The notes beneath the pieces were generated by a model. That model did no database searches and was not told the DNA's origin. It saw only the letters and a list, made by a program, of their open reading frames with translations. The position numbers were made by a program, and so were the translations under genes. DNA of 64,000 nucleotides from CAYQVO01 sp964421085 (GTDB lineage Bacteria; Bdellovibrionota_C; UBA2361; CAYQVO01), in the NCBI GenBank assembly GCA_964421085.1, contig CAYQVO010000002.1, positions 135,392-199,391 of the forward strand, in the 5' to 3' direction. Of this stretch, positions 8,510 to 17,332 are shown piece by piece; position 1 is the first letter of the stretch, and the number at the start of each line of letters is the position of its first letter.

Positions 8510-9355
8510 ATGGCAGCAACAGTAAGTTCTCGGACCAAAGTAATTCTTACCGCGTTTGCGCTTTTCTGCTGCTCGCTTTTCCTCACGGCATACAGCGCCC
8601 GGAACCCGCAGATTGCGCGAGTGGGGTACTGGGCAGTCGGAGAGGTGGAAAGACCTCTGCAGGTCATGACAGAGAAAGTCTATGACAGCGTCGCGAATCT
8701 CTGGTCGGGATATGTCAGTCTTCTGGACGTCCGGAGGCAGAACGAGATCCTTCAGGAGAGACTCCGCAGCCTCGAATCGGAGGTCGTGGAACTGAGTGAA
8801 GTGCGGGCTGAAAATGAACGCCTCTCCCGCATCCTCCGTTTCGTCGAGGAGACTCGACTCGATGGAGTGATTGCAAGGGTAATAGGAAGAAATCCTTCAA
8901 ACTGGGTGCAGTCTGTGACTTTGAACAAAGGATCTCTGGATGGAATCGCAGTCGATATGGCGGTCATCGACGGACTTGGCGTGGTGGGCCAGGTGATGGA
9001 GGTGAGCCCGCATTCGACGAATGTTCTCCTCGCAATCGATCCAACCAGCGGTGTCGACGGACTCCTTCAGGATGGAAGAGCCCGGGGCGTTGTCAGCGGT
9101 GCCGGGAAGGGCCGTTATGTTCTCAAGTTCGTATCGAGAGATCAGGATGTCAAAATGGGAGATCGCATCGTGACGTCAGGCATCGGCGGAATTTTCCCGA
9201 GCGGGCTCCTGATCGGATCAGTTGCTGAAATAAAAAGACAGAGTATGGGCCTCTTCCAGGAGGTGGAAGCTGTTCCGGCAGTGGATTTTTCGAAGCTTGA
9301 AGAGGTTCTGGTTCTTGCAAAAATGACCCCGGCTCCGGAAAAGAAGAAGGGATAA
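8510..9355 (+). CDS. mreC: rod-shape-determining protein MreC
   Basis: A 281-residue bitopic protein. One N-terminal membrane segment (about residues 10-30) is followed by a coiled coil (RRQNEILQERLRSLESEVVELSEVRAENERL, about 78-108, in the usual heptad pattern) and the MreC beta-barrel domain with IDGLGVVGQV and SGIGGIFPSGLLIG. MreC links MreB/MreD to PBP2 in the periplasm and activates PBP2. It starts 35 bases after mreB. Confidence 0.95.
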   Translation: MAATVSSRTKVILTAFALFCCSLFLTAYSARNPQIARVGYWAVGEVERPLQVMTEKVYDSVANLWSGYVSLLDVRRQNEILQERLRSLESEVVELSEVRAENERLSRILRFVEETRLDGVIARVIGRNPSNWVQSVTLNKGSLDGIAVDMAVIDGLGVVGQVMEVSPHSTNVLLAIDPTSGVDGLLQDGRARGVVSGAGKGRYVLKFVSRDQDVKMGDRIVTSGIGGIFPSGLLIGSVAEIKRQSMGLFQEVEAVPAVDFSKLEEVLVLAKMTPAPEKKKG

Positions 9356-9358
9356 GGC

Positions 9359-9877
9359 GTGGTGAAGACTGTCCAGCAGATAACGATGGGAATAGCCGTG
9401 ATCCTCGCGGCGCTCTTTCTCCAGAGTACCGCCCTCAAGTTCCTGCTTCCATATCATTTTGTTCCTAATTTCTGCCTTATTTTTCTCGTATTCCTCGCGT
9501 TTTATGAAGTGAGCGTGGTTGGTGCCGTACTCTCTTTCATCATAGGGATTGCTTTCGATGTGAGTTCCGGAGTGCTTCTTGGTCCGTGGAGCGCGTCGTT
9601 CACGGCGAGCTATTGTGTGCTTATTCTTCTTTCCCAAAGAATTTTTGTCGATTCGTTTCCGGCAGCGATGCTCGTGGTTTTCATCACCACGCTCTTCTCC
9701 ACCTTCATTTATACCGGTCTTCTCTATCAGTTTCAGCCGGCGGCCTTCGACATCTGCGACTTCGTCGTGGAAGCCGCCGTCACAGGAGCTGTCTCTCCAT
9801 TTGTTCTGGCTTTTTTCCAGCGTCTGCTGGTGCACAGGATGGCGCTTTATTCGCTGCGCGGAAGTTCAGTGATGTAG
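9359..9877 (+). CDS. mreD: rod-shape-determining protein MreD
   Basis: A 172-residue polytopic protein with five or six hydrophobic helices and the LPYHFVPNFCLIFLVFLAF-type N-terminal segment of MreD. Translation appears to start at GTG 9359, three bases after the mreC stop, which implies coupling. The function is inferred from position and topology, since the MreD sequence itself is poorly conserved. Confidence 0.88.
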   Translation: MVKTVQQITMGIAVILAALFLQSTALKFLLPYHFVPNFCLIFLVFLAFYEVSVVGAVLSFIIGIAFDVSSGVLLGPWSASFTASYCVLILLSQRIFVDSFPAAMLVVFITTLFSTFIYTGLLYQFQPAAFDICDFVVEAAVTGAVSPFVLAFFQRLLVHRMALYSLRGSSVM

Positions 9878-9888
9878 GGGGTGGTTGA

Positions 9889-11793
9889 ATGGCGATATCG
9901 GCGGAGAAAACTCAGATGAATATCTCTCTCCGGGTTACTCTGGCCTTCGGAGCCGTTCTTGCCTGCTTCTTTGTCATAGCCCTCCGGCTCTGGTACCTGC
10001 AGATTCTGAAGGGTGATTACTTTCGCGATCGATCGGAGAACAACCGGCTTCGCACCATTTTCATGCCTCCTCCACGCGGCCTCGTGTTCGATCGCAACGG
10101 CACTCTTCTTGTAAAGACCCGCCCCTCCTTCAATGTTGAGCTGATCATGGAGGACTGTCCCGATCCGAAGGGCACGGTGAAGAAACTTGCGCACATGCTC
10201 AAGTATGAGGAAGGCATGCTGACGGAACGTCTCAAGGAGCAGCGCAAGCGGCGCCGTTTCGAACCCAGGCTTCTTCTCAAGGATATCTCGCGGGACACGG
10301 TCGCCGTTGTTCTTGCGCACAGATGGGACCTGCCCGGAGTGGTCATAAATGTGGTGCCGACCCGCGACTACGAGTACAAGACGCTGGCGGCCCATGTCCT
10401 CGGATATATCAGGGAGATTACGAAGAATCAGCTGGACAGTCCGCGATTCTCCCAGTACCAGATGGGGGATGAGATCGGTCAGTACGGTCTCGAAGCGGAA
10501 TGGGAATCCTTTCTTCAGGGCAAACGCGGCAGGCAGGAGGTGATAGTAAATGCGACCGGGTCGAAAGTGGGAGATTTCCGTTTCGAGCCCGACAGAGCGG
10601 GCCATAATCTCACTACGACCCTTGATTTCAAAGTTCAGAAAGCTGCTGATGAGGCGTTGAAAGGAAAAAGCGGAGCGATTGCAGCGCTTGATCCGAACAC
10701 GGGCGATATACTGGCGATGTCTTCAGCGCCGGCGTTTGATCCGAATATCTTCACCGGCGACATGTCTCCTGCCTTATGGAAAGAGCTGACGACCGGAAAA
10801 GGGAAAATTCTGAACAACAGGGCAGTGCAGGGAGCTTATCCGCCGGGGTCCGTATGGAAGATTTTCATGAGCGTGGCCGGGCTTTCCGAGGGTGTCGTCC
10901 GTGAGGGAGACTCCTTCAACTGTCCCGGTTTTTATTTCTTCGGCGGAAGACGATTCCGGTGCTGGAGGCACCAGGGCCACGGATCCGTCAACTTCATGCG
11001 GGGACTCACAGTCTCCTGCGACGTATATTTTTACACTGTCGGGCAAAGGCTCGGCATCGATCGTATTCACGAGTACGCGGCGAAGTTCGGACTGGGGTCG
11101 GTGACGGGATTGAAGCTTGTTCATGAAAATCCGGGCGTGGTTCCTTCCACGCTCTGGAAACGCACCTTTTTCAAGAATCCTGCCCAGCAGAAATGGTATC
11201 CGGGGGAAACGATAAGTGTCGCAATTGGACAGGGCGCAGTAACTACCACTCCTCTTCAGATAGCCCGCGGAGTGGCGGGAGTTGTCAACGGCGGGAAGCT
11301 TGTCACTCCGCAGCTCGTCAAGAAGATAGAATCACCTGACGGATTGTTCCTTGATACTGCTTTCAACCCGCAGGTGACTAAAATCGACGTCGATCAGAGG
11401 ATTCTTAAAAAAGTCGCCGATGGAATGGTCAGCGTGGTGAACGATCCGCGCGGAACCGGCCGCAAGGCCCGGCTTCCGGAAGAACTCGGGATTGCAGTCG
11501 GCGGGAAAACGGGAACTGCCCAGGTTGCATCGATGAATGTGCGCACTGCCGGGGATCATGCGTGGTTTGTCGGGTTTGCTCCTGCGGAAGATCCGAAGAT
11601 CGTTGTTTCTGCTCTTGTGGAACATGGAGGCCACGGCGGATCCATTGCGGCCCCTCTTGTGAGGCAGGTTATGGAGGCCTTTTTCGGGTATGTGCCGCCT
11701 CCTCCGGACGCGACGCCGACTCCGGCGGAGCCATCCGCGAAGAAGGCAAAAGCCAGGGTGCAGGGAGACACGGAAGAGTCAGATGGCGATTGA
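9889..11793 (+). CDS. mrdA: penicillin-binding protein 2, elongation transpeptidase
   Basis: A 634-residue class B PBP. It has an N-terminal membrane anchor (about 17-38), the pedestal/dimerisation domain starting with PPPRGLVFDRNG, and the transpeptidase domain. The catalytic motifs are SVWK with nucleophile Ser321, SCD in GLTVSCDVYFYTVG, and KTGTAQ. The RFRCWRHQGHG insertion after the SxxK helix is characteristic of PBP2 rather than FtsI. The Pro/Ala/Lys-rich tail after residue 600 is not conserved. It cross-links peptidoglycan during side-wall growth together with RodA, whose gene overlaps its 3' end by 11 bases. Confidence 0.96.
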   Translation: MAISAEKTQMNISLRVTLAFGAVLACFFVIALRLWYLQILKGDYFRDRSENNRLRTIFMPPPRGLVFDRNGTLLVKTRPSFNVELIMEDCPDPKGTVKKLAHMLKYEEGMLTERLKEQRKRRRFEPRLLLKDISRDTVAVVLAHRWDLPGVVINVVPTRDYEYKTLAAHVLGYIREITKNQLDSPRFSQYQMGDEIGQYGLEAEWESFLQGKRGRQEVIVNATGSKVGDFRFEPDRAGHNLTTTLDFKVQKAADEALKGKSGAIAALDPNTGDILAMSSAPAFDPNIFTGDMSPALWKELTTGKGKILNNRAVQGAYPPGSVWKIFMSVAGLSEGVVREGDSFNCPGFYFFGGRRFRCWRHQGHGSVNFMRGLTVSCDVYFYTVGQRLGIDRIHEYAAKFGLGSVTGLKLVHENPGVVPSTLWKRTFFKNPAQQKWYPGETISVAIGQGAVTTTPLQIARGVAGVVNGGKLVTPQLVKKIESPDGLFLDTAFNPQVTKIDVDQRILKKVADGMVSVVNDPRGTGRKARLPEELGIAVGGKTGTAQVASMNVRTAGDHAWFVGFAPAEDPKIVVSALVEHGGHGGSIAAPLVRQVMEAFFGYVPPPPDATPTPAEPSAKKAKARVQGDTEESDGD

Positions 11794-12928
11794 TAGAAGA
11801 GTCTTTGCGAATTTCGACTGGCCTCTTCTCGGGCTTACCATGCTCGTGCCAGTGTCCGGGCTTATTGTTCTTTACAGCGCCGGATACAATCCCGAGGCGC
11901 CGATTGAACTTGACTGGCTTCCGATAGTTTTTTACAGCCAGGCCTTCGTGAAGCAGTTTATCTTCATTGGAATCGGACTTCTGGTTCTTATCGGCGCGCT
12001 CCTGATACCGCCGCAGTTTCTGCAGAAATATGCGTACATATTCTACATACTCTGCCTCATTCTTCTTGTGCTTGTGGCGAAGTTCGGCGTAGTGGTGAAC
12101 GGCGCCAGGCGATGGCTTGATCTCGGTCCCGTCCATCTGCAGGCCTCTGAAGTTATGAAGCTCGGCGTTATTTTTGCGCTTGCGCGTTATCTTTCGCGTC
12201 GCCCGCCGCCTAAAAAAGGGTACGGACTTGGCGGCCTGTTCGGCCCGGGATTTCTCGTGCTGCTGCCTATGGCCCTCATTATGCTTCAGCCCGATCTCGG
12301 AAGCGCGCTTGTCGTGGGATCAGTCGGCGCCTGCATGATCCTTTTCATGGGGGTGAGGATCCGCGTGCTGACCATTCTTATTCTGCTGGGGGTGTTTGCG
12401 GTAATTCCATCGTACACGTTTCTTCTTCACGACTACCAGAAGCGGAGAATCGAGGTGCTGTTCAATCCTGAGGCTGATCCCAAAGGAAGCGGGTACCATA
12501 TCACGCAGTCGAAAATTGCGGTCGGCTCAGGTGCGCTTGTCGGCAAGGGCTTTCTTTCGGGGACCCAGACGCAGCTGCAGTTTCTTCCGGAACACACGAC
12601 CGACTTTATTTTTTCCGTGCTTGCGGAAGAGTGGGGATTTCTGGGGTGCATGAGCATACTTTTTCTGTATCTTCTTCTGCTTGCGCGTCTTCTTCAGATC
12701 GTGCAGCGGACGCGAGATCTGTTTTCATGTCTTCTCGTGTTTGGTGTCACCGCGCGGCTTTTCTGCAATATGACCATTAATGTGGGAATGGTCGTGGGTC
12801 TTCTTCCGGTCGTGGGAATTCCGCTGCCGCTGTTCAGTTATGGAGGCTCGTCCATTGTTTCGTTCATGTTTTCGATAGGACTGATTCTTGGCGTGGCGAT
12901 GAGAAGGTTCGCGCATATGAGGGGGTAA
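11783..12928 (+). CDS. rodA: SEDS peptidoglycan glycosyltransferase RodA
   Basis: The ATG at 11783 lies inside the end of mrdA and gives a 381-residue, roughly ten-helix SEDS protein. Conserved features are VVNGARRWLDLGPVHLQASE, MLQPDLGSALV with the catalytic Asp region, HTTDFIFSVLAEEWGF, and GIPLPLFSYGGSS near the end. RodA polymerises lipid II in complex with PBP2. The reading frame continues upstream inside mrdA, but that part is not conserved, so the later start is chosen. Confidence 0.95.
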   Translation: MAIDRRVFANFDWPLLGLTMLVPVSGLIVLYSAGYNPEAPIELDWLPIVFYSQAFVKQFIFIGIGLLVLIGALLIPPQFLQKYAYIFYILCLILLVLVAKFGVVVNGARRWLDLGPVHLQASEVMKLGVIFALARYLSRRPPPKKGYGLGGLFGPGFLVLLPMALIMLQPDLGSALVVGSVGACMILFMGVRIRVLTILILLGVFAVIPSYTFLLHDYQKRRIEVLFNPEADPKGSGYHITQSKIAVGSGALVGKGFLSGTQTQLQFLPEHTTDFIFSVLAEEWGFLGCMSILFLYLLLLARLLQIVQRTRDLFSCLLVFGVTARLFCNMTINVGMVVGLLPVVGIPLPLFSYGGSSIVSFMFSIGLILGVAMRRFAHMRG

Positions 12929-12933
12929 CTGAT

Positions 12934-13105
12934 ATGCCCAACTGCGAATCCCCTGCAGCGCTTGAGGCAATTGTCCGCCTTGACTCATTCAACAGGGCAG
13001 CTTCAGCCCTTTACGTAACGCAGTCAGCGGCTCATAAGACATTTCCATGAAGTCTCTCTGCTCGAGCAGGATCTGGAACTCGGCCTGCCTGCCGGCGCAA
13101 TTTTT
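12934..13105 (+). pseudogene. remnant of a LysR-type regulator HTH
   Basis: An ATG at 12934 with a GGGGG site just upstream opens 38 codons that read LEAIVRLDSFNRAASALYVTQSAAHK. This is a clear match to the N-terminal winged helix-turn-helix of LysR regulators, which have a SFxxAAxxLxxTQSA pattern. The frame then stops at 13048-13050. Shifting one base recovers EVSLLEQDLELGLPAGAIF, which fits the next helix of the domain. Beyond about 13105 nothing LysR-like is visible. The stretch 13106-13374 holds no convincing gene, only chance open frames on both strands. Confidence 0.6.
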
Positions 13106-13374
13106 GCCGCATTACCTCCAGCACGAAGCACTGAGCGGGGGGCAGAAGCCCATGCCTGGGCACTCCGACCGGTATTGGCAATCTGTTTCACCATGGCGGA
13201 TCCCGCTGCTCTCATTGCAGAGTTCATAATTTCTGCAGCTCCACCCAGTGCCACAAGTTTCCGTCCCCTCGGCCTGAATGCACCCGGTATGGTTGGATCG
13301 CTGTATCCCTCGGGCAAGGTCTCTGCTGTGAGCTTGGTGTTGAAAGTATAAAGGTTCGCTCTCGCTTCAATAAG

Positions 13375-13695
13375 TCAAGGCTTAGCCTTGAACATCTCCT
13401 GAACTTTGCTGAGAGCCTCGGGAGTGCCTTCCGCTCTCAGTTCATTGATTTTTATGAGATCATCTTTATTCCTCAGTACAGCTTCGTACGCTTCCTGCGC
13501 CGTCCCCTGGATATATTTTTCTTTGTCTGTGCCGGAGCGGTTTCTGATTTCCTGAAGGGTCCTGAAGATTTTGAAATCGCGCTCCATCCGGGCGATTTGT
13601 CCTGCCTCAGGCGCGGCGGATGCTGTGTCCAGAGAAGCCAGCTGAGCACCCTTGAAACCCATTTCCTCTGCAATACCTGCGAGTCGTTCTTCCAT
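13375..13695 (-). CDS. small helical hypothetical protein
   Basis: A perfect AAGGAGG upstream supports the ATG at 13695, giving 106 residues rather than the longer open frame. The protein is acidic/basic mixed and predicted largely helical (MEERLAGIAEEMGFKG..., ALSKVQEMFKAKP at the end), with no signal peptide or membrane segment. I do not recognise the family. Confidence 0.6.
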   Translation of the reverse strand: MEERLAGIAEEMGFKGAQLASLDTASAAPEAGQIARMERDFKIFRTLQEIRNRSGTDKEKYIQGTAQEAYEAVLRNKDDLIKINELRAEGTPEALSKVQEMFKAKP

Positions 13696-13864
13696 AAAAA
13701 AAACCTCCTTCCCAAACCTCTTAATGATGGATACCCAGGGAACAGGCATAGTGTGACAAAAACATGGGCATTTATTTACGCCAGGCATGTGCACGGAAAC
13801 GGCAGGTGATGATATTGTATTGTGGTTCCACCCGCTGTTATCATAGCCTGCGGAGGAAGTAAAA

Positions 13865-14476
13865 ATGCAGACTCTGCCTTCTATGCAGTTAAATACACCC
13901 GAACTGCCCCATCACGACTTCGACGGTCAGCAGGATGGCGAGCGGGTTCTGTGGACCATAAGGCTCCATCCGGTAAAGAGAGTTGTCAACTTCGCCTCGA
14001 GCCTGATTATAGCGCTCGTGTTCTTTGCCGGCATGATTTTCGTGCCGGAATTTGCACCGGTCGATCGGCAGTATTTCCTTGTTCTTTCCGCGATTATCTC
14101 GCTCATGATCGTCCTGATCGGCGCGTGGTGGGGCGAGCTTCATATGAAGCATACAAAAGCATTCATCACGGACCGGAGAATCATACGGTTTGTGTTCACT
14201 CTTCCTCATTTCAAGAGCAAGAGATCTCTGTTCTGGACGGAAGTGGCGAAAGTGAAAAGCACTTCGCCCGGGTATTTCTTCGCTTTGGCAAAGATTGGAG
14301 CGCTCAGCATTCAGCCTCTCATGATGCCCGACGAGGAGATTTATATCCCCTATGTTTACTACTTTGCGGATCTGGCGAATTATATAGACAAGATTCTCTA
14401 TCTCCAGAAAAACAAGCCTGAAGATATAGCCTTGATGCGCGAATTTGTTCCGAAGCCGAAGGGACAGAGGTACTAG
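13865..14476 (+). CDS. bacterial PH-domain membrane protein (YdbS/bPH2-like)
   Basis: A 203-residue protein with two adjacent hydrophobic helices (about residues 42-60 and 68-88), followed by a bacterial pleckstrin-homology-like domain starting at KAFITDRRIIRF. The arrangement ERVLW..., two helices, then a TxRRI strand is that of DUF304/bPH2 proteins. These sit in the inner membrane and have no assigned reaction. The gene stands alone, 92 bases ahead of the IMP dehydrogenase gene. Confidence 0.65.
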   Translation: MQTLPSMQLNTPELPHHDFDGQQDGERVLWTIRLHPVKRVVNFASSLIIALVFFAGMIFVPEFAPVDRQYFLVLSAIISLMIVLIGAWWGELHMKHTKAFITDRRIIRFVFTLPHFKSKRSLFWTEVAKVKSTSPGYFFALAKIGALSIQPLMMPDEEIYIPYVYYFADLANYIDKILYLQKNKPEDIALMREFVPKPKGQRY

Positions 14477-14513
14477 GTTCTTCGGGTTTGTCGGCCGCGG
14501 CCCGGAAAAAGAT

Positions 14514-14542
14514 TTGAGCATTTTCCGGAAAATATGTAATAT
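14514..14542 (+). promoter_or_regulatory. probable promoter with palindromic operator for the IMP dehydrogenase gene
   Basis: A -35-like TTGAGC (14514-14519) and a -10-like TAATAT (14537-14542) are 17 bases apart. The spacer contains the perfect 14-bp palindrome ATTTTCCGGAAAAT (14520-14533). Its core TTTCCGGAA recurs at 14555-14563, just before the start codon at 14569. A repressor bound at the spacer would block RNA polymerase. No regulator can be named. Confidence 0.45.
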
Positions 14543-14568
14543 TCCGCCCTATACTTTCCGGAATCCCC

Positions 14569-16077
14569 ATGGCTCGAATAATTGACGATATCTCCCGTAC
14601 ATTCAACGAATTCCTCCTCCTCCCCGGGCTGACTAAAAAAGCGCATACGCCTTCTGCCGTCAGTCTGAGGACACCGCTCCAGCGCTTCAATAAAGACAAT
14701 GGCCCCGGCGTCACGCTGAAAATCCCTCTTGTATCGGCCGCAATGCAGGCAGTGTCGGGGGATCAGCTTGCTGTGGCGCTGGCAAGGAAGGGAGGATGCG
14801 CGTTCATATACTGCTCTCAGCCCATTGAGCGTCAGGCTGAGATGGTCCGGCAGGTCAAAGAGCACAAGGCGGGTTTCGTAGAGTCGGATTCGAATCTTTC
14901 GCCAAAAGCAACGCTTCGCGATGCGCTTGCTCTCCGGCAGAAGACAGGGCATTCCACCATTGCAATTACAGCGGATGGCGGACTCCATTCGAAGCTTCTC
15001 GGGATTCTCACAAGCAAAGACTTCTGGGAGTTCAAGGACGATCTCGACAGTCCGGTATCTGATTTTTACACCCCGCTTGAAAGGCTCGTCCTCGCCGAAG
15101 AAGGGGTGACCCTGCAGGAAGCAACCGAAAAACTTTGGAAGTACAAGAAAGAGTGCCTGCCGGTTGTCGATAAGAAAGGTAATCTTAAAGCGCTGGTTTT
15201 CAGGCGTGATTACTTTGATCACAAGTCGAATCCCGATGAACTCACCGACAGAGAAAAGAGGCTTTTTGTCGGAGCTGCTCTCAACACGGTCGACTACGCC
15301 GTGCGCGCAAAGGCCCTGATTGAAGCGGGCGTGGACTGCCTCTGCTTTGATTCATCGGACGGATACACGGAGTGGCAGGCTGACGCTGCGAAACACATAA
15401 GGAAGACCTGCGGAAACGATATTATTCTTGGCGGGGGTAACGTCGTAACTGCCGAAGCCTTCCGCTATCTTGTGGAGGAGGCGGAACTTGATTTCGTCAA
15501 AGTCGGCATTGGCGGCGGTTCGATCTGCATAACCCGCGAGCAGAAAGGAATAGGCCGGGGCCAGGCATCGGCCCTCATTGATGTGGTCGAGGAACGGGAC
15601 CGGTACTTTAAGGAGACCGGAACCTATATCCCGGTGTGCTCGGATGGCGCAATCAACAACGATACGCATATCATCATCGCCCTGGCTCTCGGCGCTGATT
15701 TCCTTATGATGGGGAAATATTTCGCGATGGCTGAAGAAAGCCCGACAAAGAAGTTCGTTTACAAAGACAGGCTCTACAAACCGTACTGGGGTGAAGGAGC
15801 AAACCGCGCGCGGAACTGGCAGAGGTACAAACAGTCGGAGCGTCAGGATCTGATCTTCGAAGAGGGTGTCGATGCTTTCGTGCCATACGCAGGCCCTCTT
15901 GCACACAAGCTCGACATATCGCTTGCGAAGGTCAAGGCAACGATGTGCAATCTTGGCGTCCTGAACGTTCGTGAGCTTCATGAAAATGCCGTGCTGACCA
16001 GAGTTTCCGAACTTACGATTTCTGAGGGCGGTACATCCACAGTCGAGCAGCTGGACCGGATAGGTGAGCAGTCATAG
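14569..16077 (+). CDS. guaB: IMP dehydrogenase, Tritrichomonas foetus-like type
   Basis: A 502-residue TIM-barrel enzyme with a CBS pair inserted at about residues 105-215. It oxidises IMP to XMP with NAD+, the committed step of GMP synthesis. The catalytic loop reads GIGGGSICITREQKGIGRGQ with nucleophile Cys320, and the mobile flap reads RARNWQRY with the Arg419-Tyr420 pair. These strings, and TFNEFLLLPGL at the N-terminus, match the well-studied IMPDH of the protist Tritrichomonas foetus. The usual bacterial GuaB has GPGSICTTR instead. The ORF is intact and its promoter carries a palindrome. Function is secure; the subtype is recognised from memory. Confidence 0.93.
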   Translation: MARIIDDISRTFNEFLLLPGLTKKAHTPSAVSLRTPLQRFNKDNGPGVTLKIPLVSAAMQAVSGDQLAVALARKGGCAFIYCSQPIERQAEMVRQVKEHKAGFVESDSNLSPKATLRDALALRQKTGHSTIAITADGGLHSKLLGILTSKDFWEFKDDLDSPVSDFYTPLERLVLAEEGVTLQEATEKLWKYKKECLPVVDKKGNLKALVFRRDYFDHKSNPDELTDREKRLFVGAALNTVDYAVRAKALIEAGVDCLCFDSSDGYTEWQADAAKHIRKTCGNDIILGGGNVVTAEAFRYLVEEAELDFVKVGIGGGSICITREQKGIGRGQASALIDVVEERDRYFKETGTYIPVCSDGAINNDTHIIIALALGADFLMMGKYFAMAEESPTKKFVYKDRLYKPYWGEGANRARNWQRYKQSERQDLIFEEGVDAFVPYAGPLAHKLDISLAKVKATMCNLGVLNVRELHENAVLTRVSELTISEGGTSTVEQLDRIGEQS

Positions 16078-16692
16078 CATTTACAGAGCAGCGGGCGGGA
16101 TTATCCTGGCTTCAGGCTCGCCCAGGCGGAAAGAACTCCTGTCGGATCTCGGTATCGATCTGAAAATAGAAGTTCCAGGCCACTCCGAGGAAGTTCTGGC
16201 GGGGGAAGCAGCAGCTGCGTATGCCGCAAGGGTTGCGAAAGAAAAAGCGGAGATCGTCGCGGCAAAATATCCTGACGCCTGGGTCATCGGCGCCGACACC
16301 ACTGTCGTGCTTGGCGGTATCATTTATGGAAAGCCCGAGAGCCCTGCCGATGCAAAACGGATGCTTTTGGAACTGCAGGGAACTGTCCATCCGGTCGTAG
16401 TGGATTTGCAGTAATCAATAAAAGCCGGTCAATTGAGCATATCGAGGTGCACTCTACTGATGTTGAAATGCGCCGTGTGTCGGAAAAAGAAGCGGAAGCC
16501 TATGCTGCATGCGGAGAGCCTGTGGACAAGGCAGGGGGTTACGCGATTCAGGAAAAGGGCGGCGCGTTTGTTTCAAGGATAAGCGGCTCCTTCAGCAATG
16601 TGATTGGACTTGAACTTTCTGCGCTGGTGAAGGTTCTGCTTGACCTGGGGGCCATTACTCCGGCGCCTTCGGGCAACCGGCCGGAGAAATAG
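16064..16692 (+). pseudogene. maf: Maf-family nucleotide pyrophosphatase, frameshifted
   Basis: A GTG at 16064, overlapping the guaB stop by 14 bases, begins ILASGSPRRKELL, the Maf signature, and continues through VIGADTTVVLGGIIYGKP. The frame ends at TAA about 16412-16414. The family sequence GFAVIN...VHSTDVEMRR...AGGYAIQEKGG resumes in the next frame and runs to 16692. The whole span is 629 bases, so exactly one base is missing, near 16395-16402. Maf proteins hydrolyse non-canonical or UTP/dTTP nucleotides and can arrest septation. Either the gene is dead or the assembly has a single-base error. Confidence 0.85.
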
Positions 16693-16798
16693 CAGTAAAT
16701 CGATCGAGACATCGTCCGTAAAACTTCCATGCCGGATCGTATAAGGGGCAGCGAAATGTAATCTTTGAGCCCCGGTTATTGTTTATTTGGAGGTTGTT

Positions 16799-17212
16799 AT
16801 GGCTTTTCCTTTGCCAAATCCCGCGACGAAAATATCCGGAGCTCCTGGCGACTCGGCCGGCATTACCAACGTTGCCGGGGCCCGACTCCCCGGATTCTCT
16901 CAGAAAGTTCTGAACGCAATGCAGCGCCTGGACAAGAGACTTGATACGCTGCGGCAACAGGCGGCCGCAGGGCGCATAGAACCAGAATTGAAAGAAGAAG
17001 TGCTGATGGATCTCGCTGCCGTTAAGCCCGCGCTGCAGAGGTCTCCAAGTGTCGACGCCCGCATAGACGCTTCATACAGAAGCCTCGATGCTCTCGCGTC
17101 GCCTCTCAGGGATCTGCCAAAGAACGGCCGCTACAAACCCGCTCAGATTGATCTGAAGACGATAACGCAGACAGCCGATGCTGATCTGGAACTTGTGCGG
17201 GGCTTCGTTTAA
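16799..17212 (+). CDS. small hypothetical protein
   Basis: The ATG at 16799 follows GGAGG at 16789-16793, giving 137 residues. The middle is a predicted helical/coiled segment (VLNAMQRLDKRLDTLRQQAAAGR). There is no signal peptide or membrane helix, and I recognise no family. It stands alone between maf and a solute-binding protein gene. Confidence 0.6.
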   Translation: MAFPLPNPATKISGAPGDSAGITNVAGARLPGFSQKVLNAMQRLDKRLDTLRQQAAAGRIEPELKEEVLMDLAAVKPALQRSPSVDARIDASYRSLDALASPLRDLPKNGRYKPAQIDLKTITQTADADLELVRGFV

Positions 17213-17299
17213 GCCTCACCAGGGCAGTCCTGTCTGAACGGCCTGCGATCTCGATATGGTTTGAATTCGACAGCAAGACAGTAATTCCCCTTTGATTTA

Positions 17300-17332
17300 T
17301 TTCATCCGCCGATATAGTGTCGGCGGATGAAA
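17300..17332 (+). promoter_or_regulatory. perfect 13-bp hairpin enclosing a start codon
   Basis: The arms 17300-17312 and 17320-17332 pair perfectly around a 7-base loop. The ATG of the next gene (17327-17329) and its only G-rich upstream stretch lie in the 3' arm. In the mRNA this would hide the start codon. On the DNA level it could also be an operator or a terminator for the preceding small gene, with A/T runs on both sides. Confidence 0.6.

Noticed and set aside
9218..9835. 205-codon minus-strand frame over mreC/mreD
   Set aside because: Low-complexity Lys/Glu/His composition typical of antisense frames; overlaps two certain genes.
13024..13317. 97-codon minus-strand frame across the LysR remnant
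   Set aside because: Composition is Arg/Ser/Ala-rich without structure and there is no ribosome site; more likely decayed sequence.
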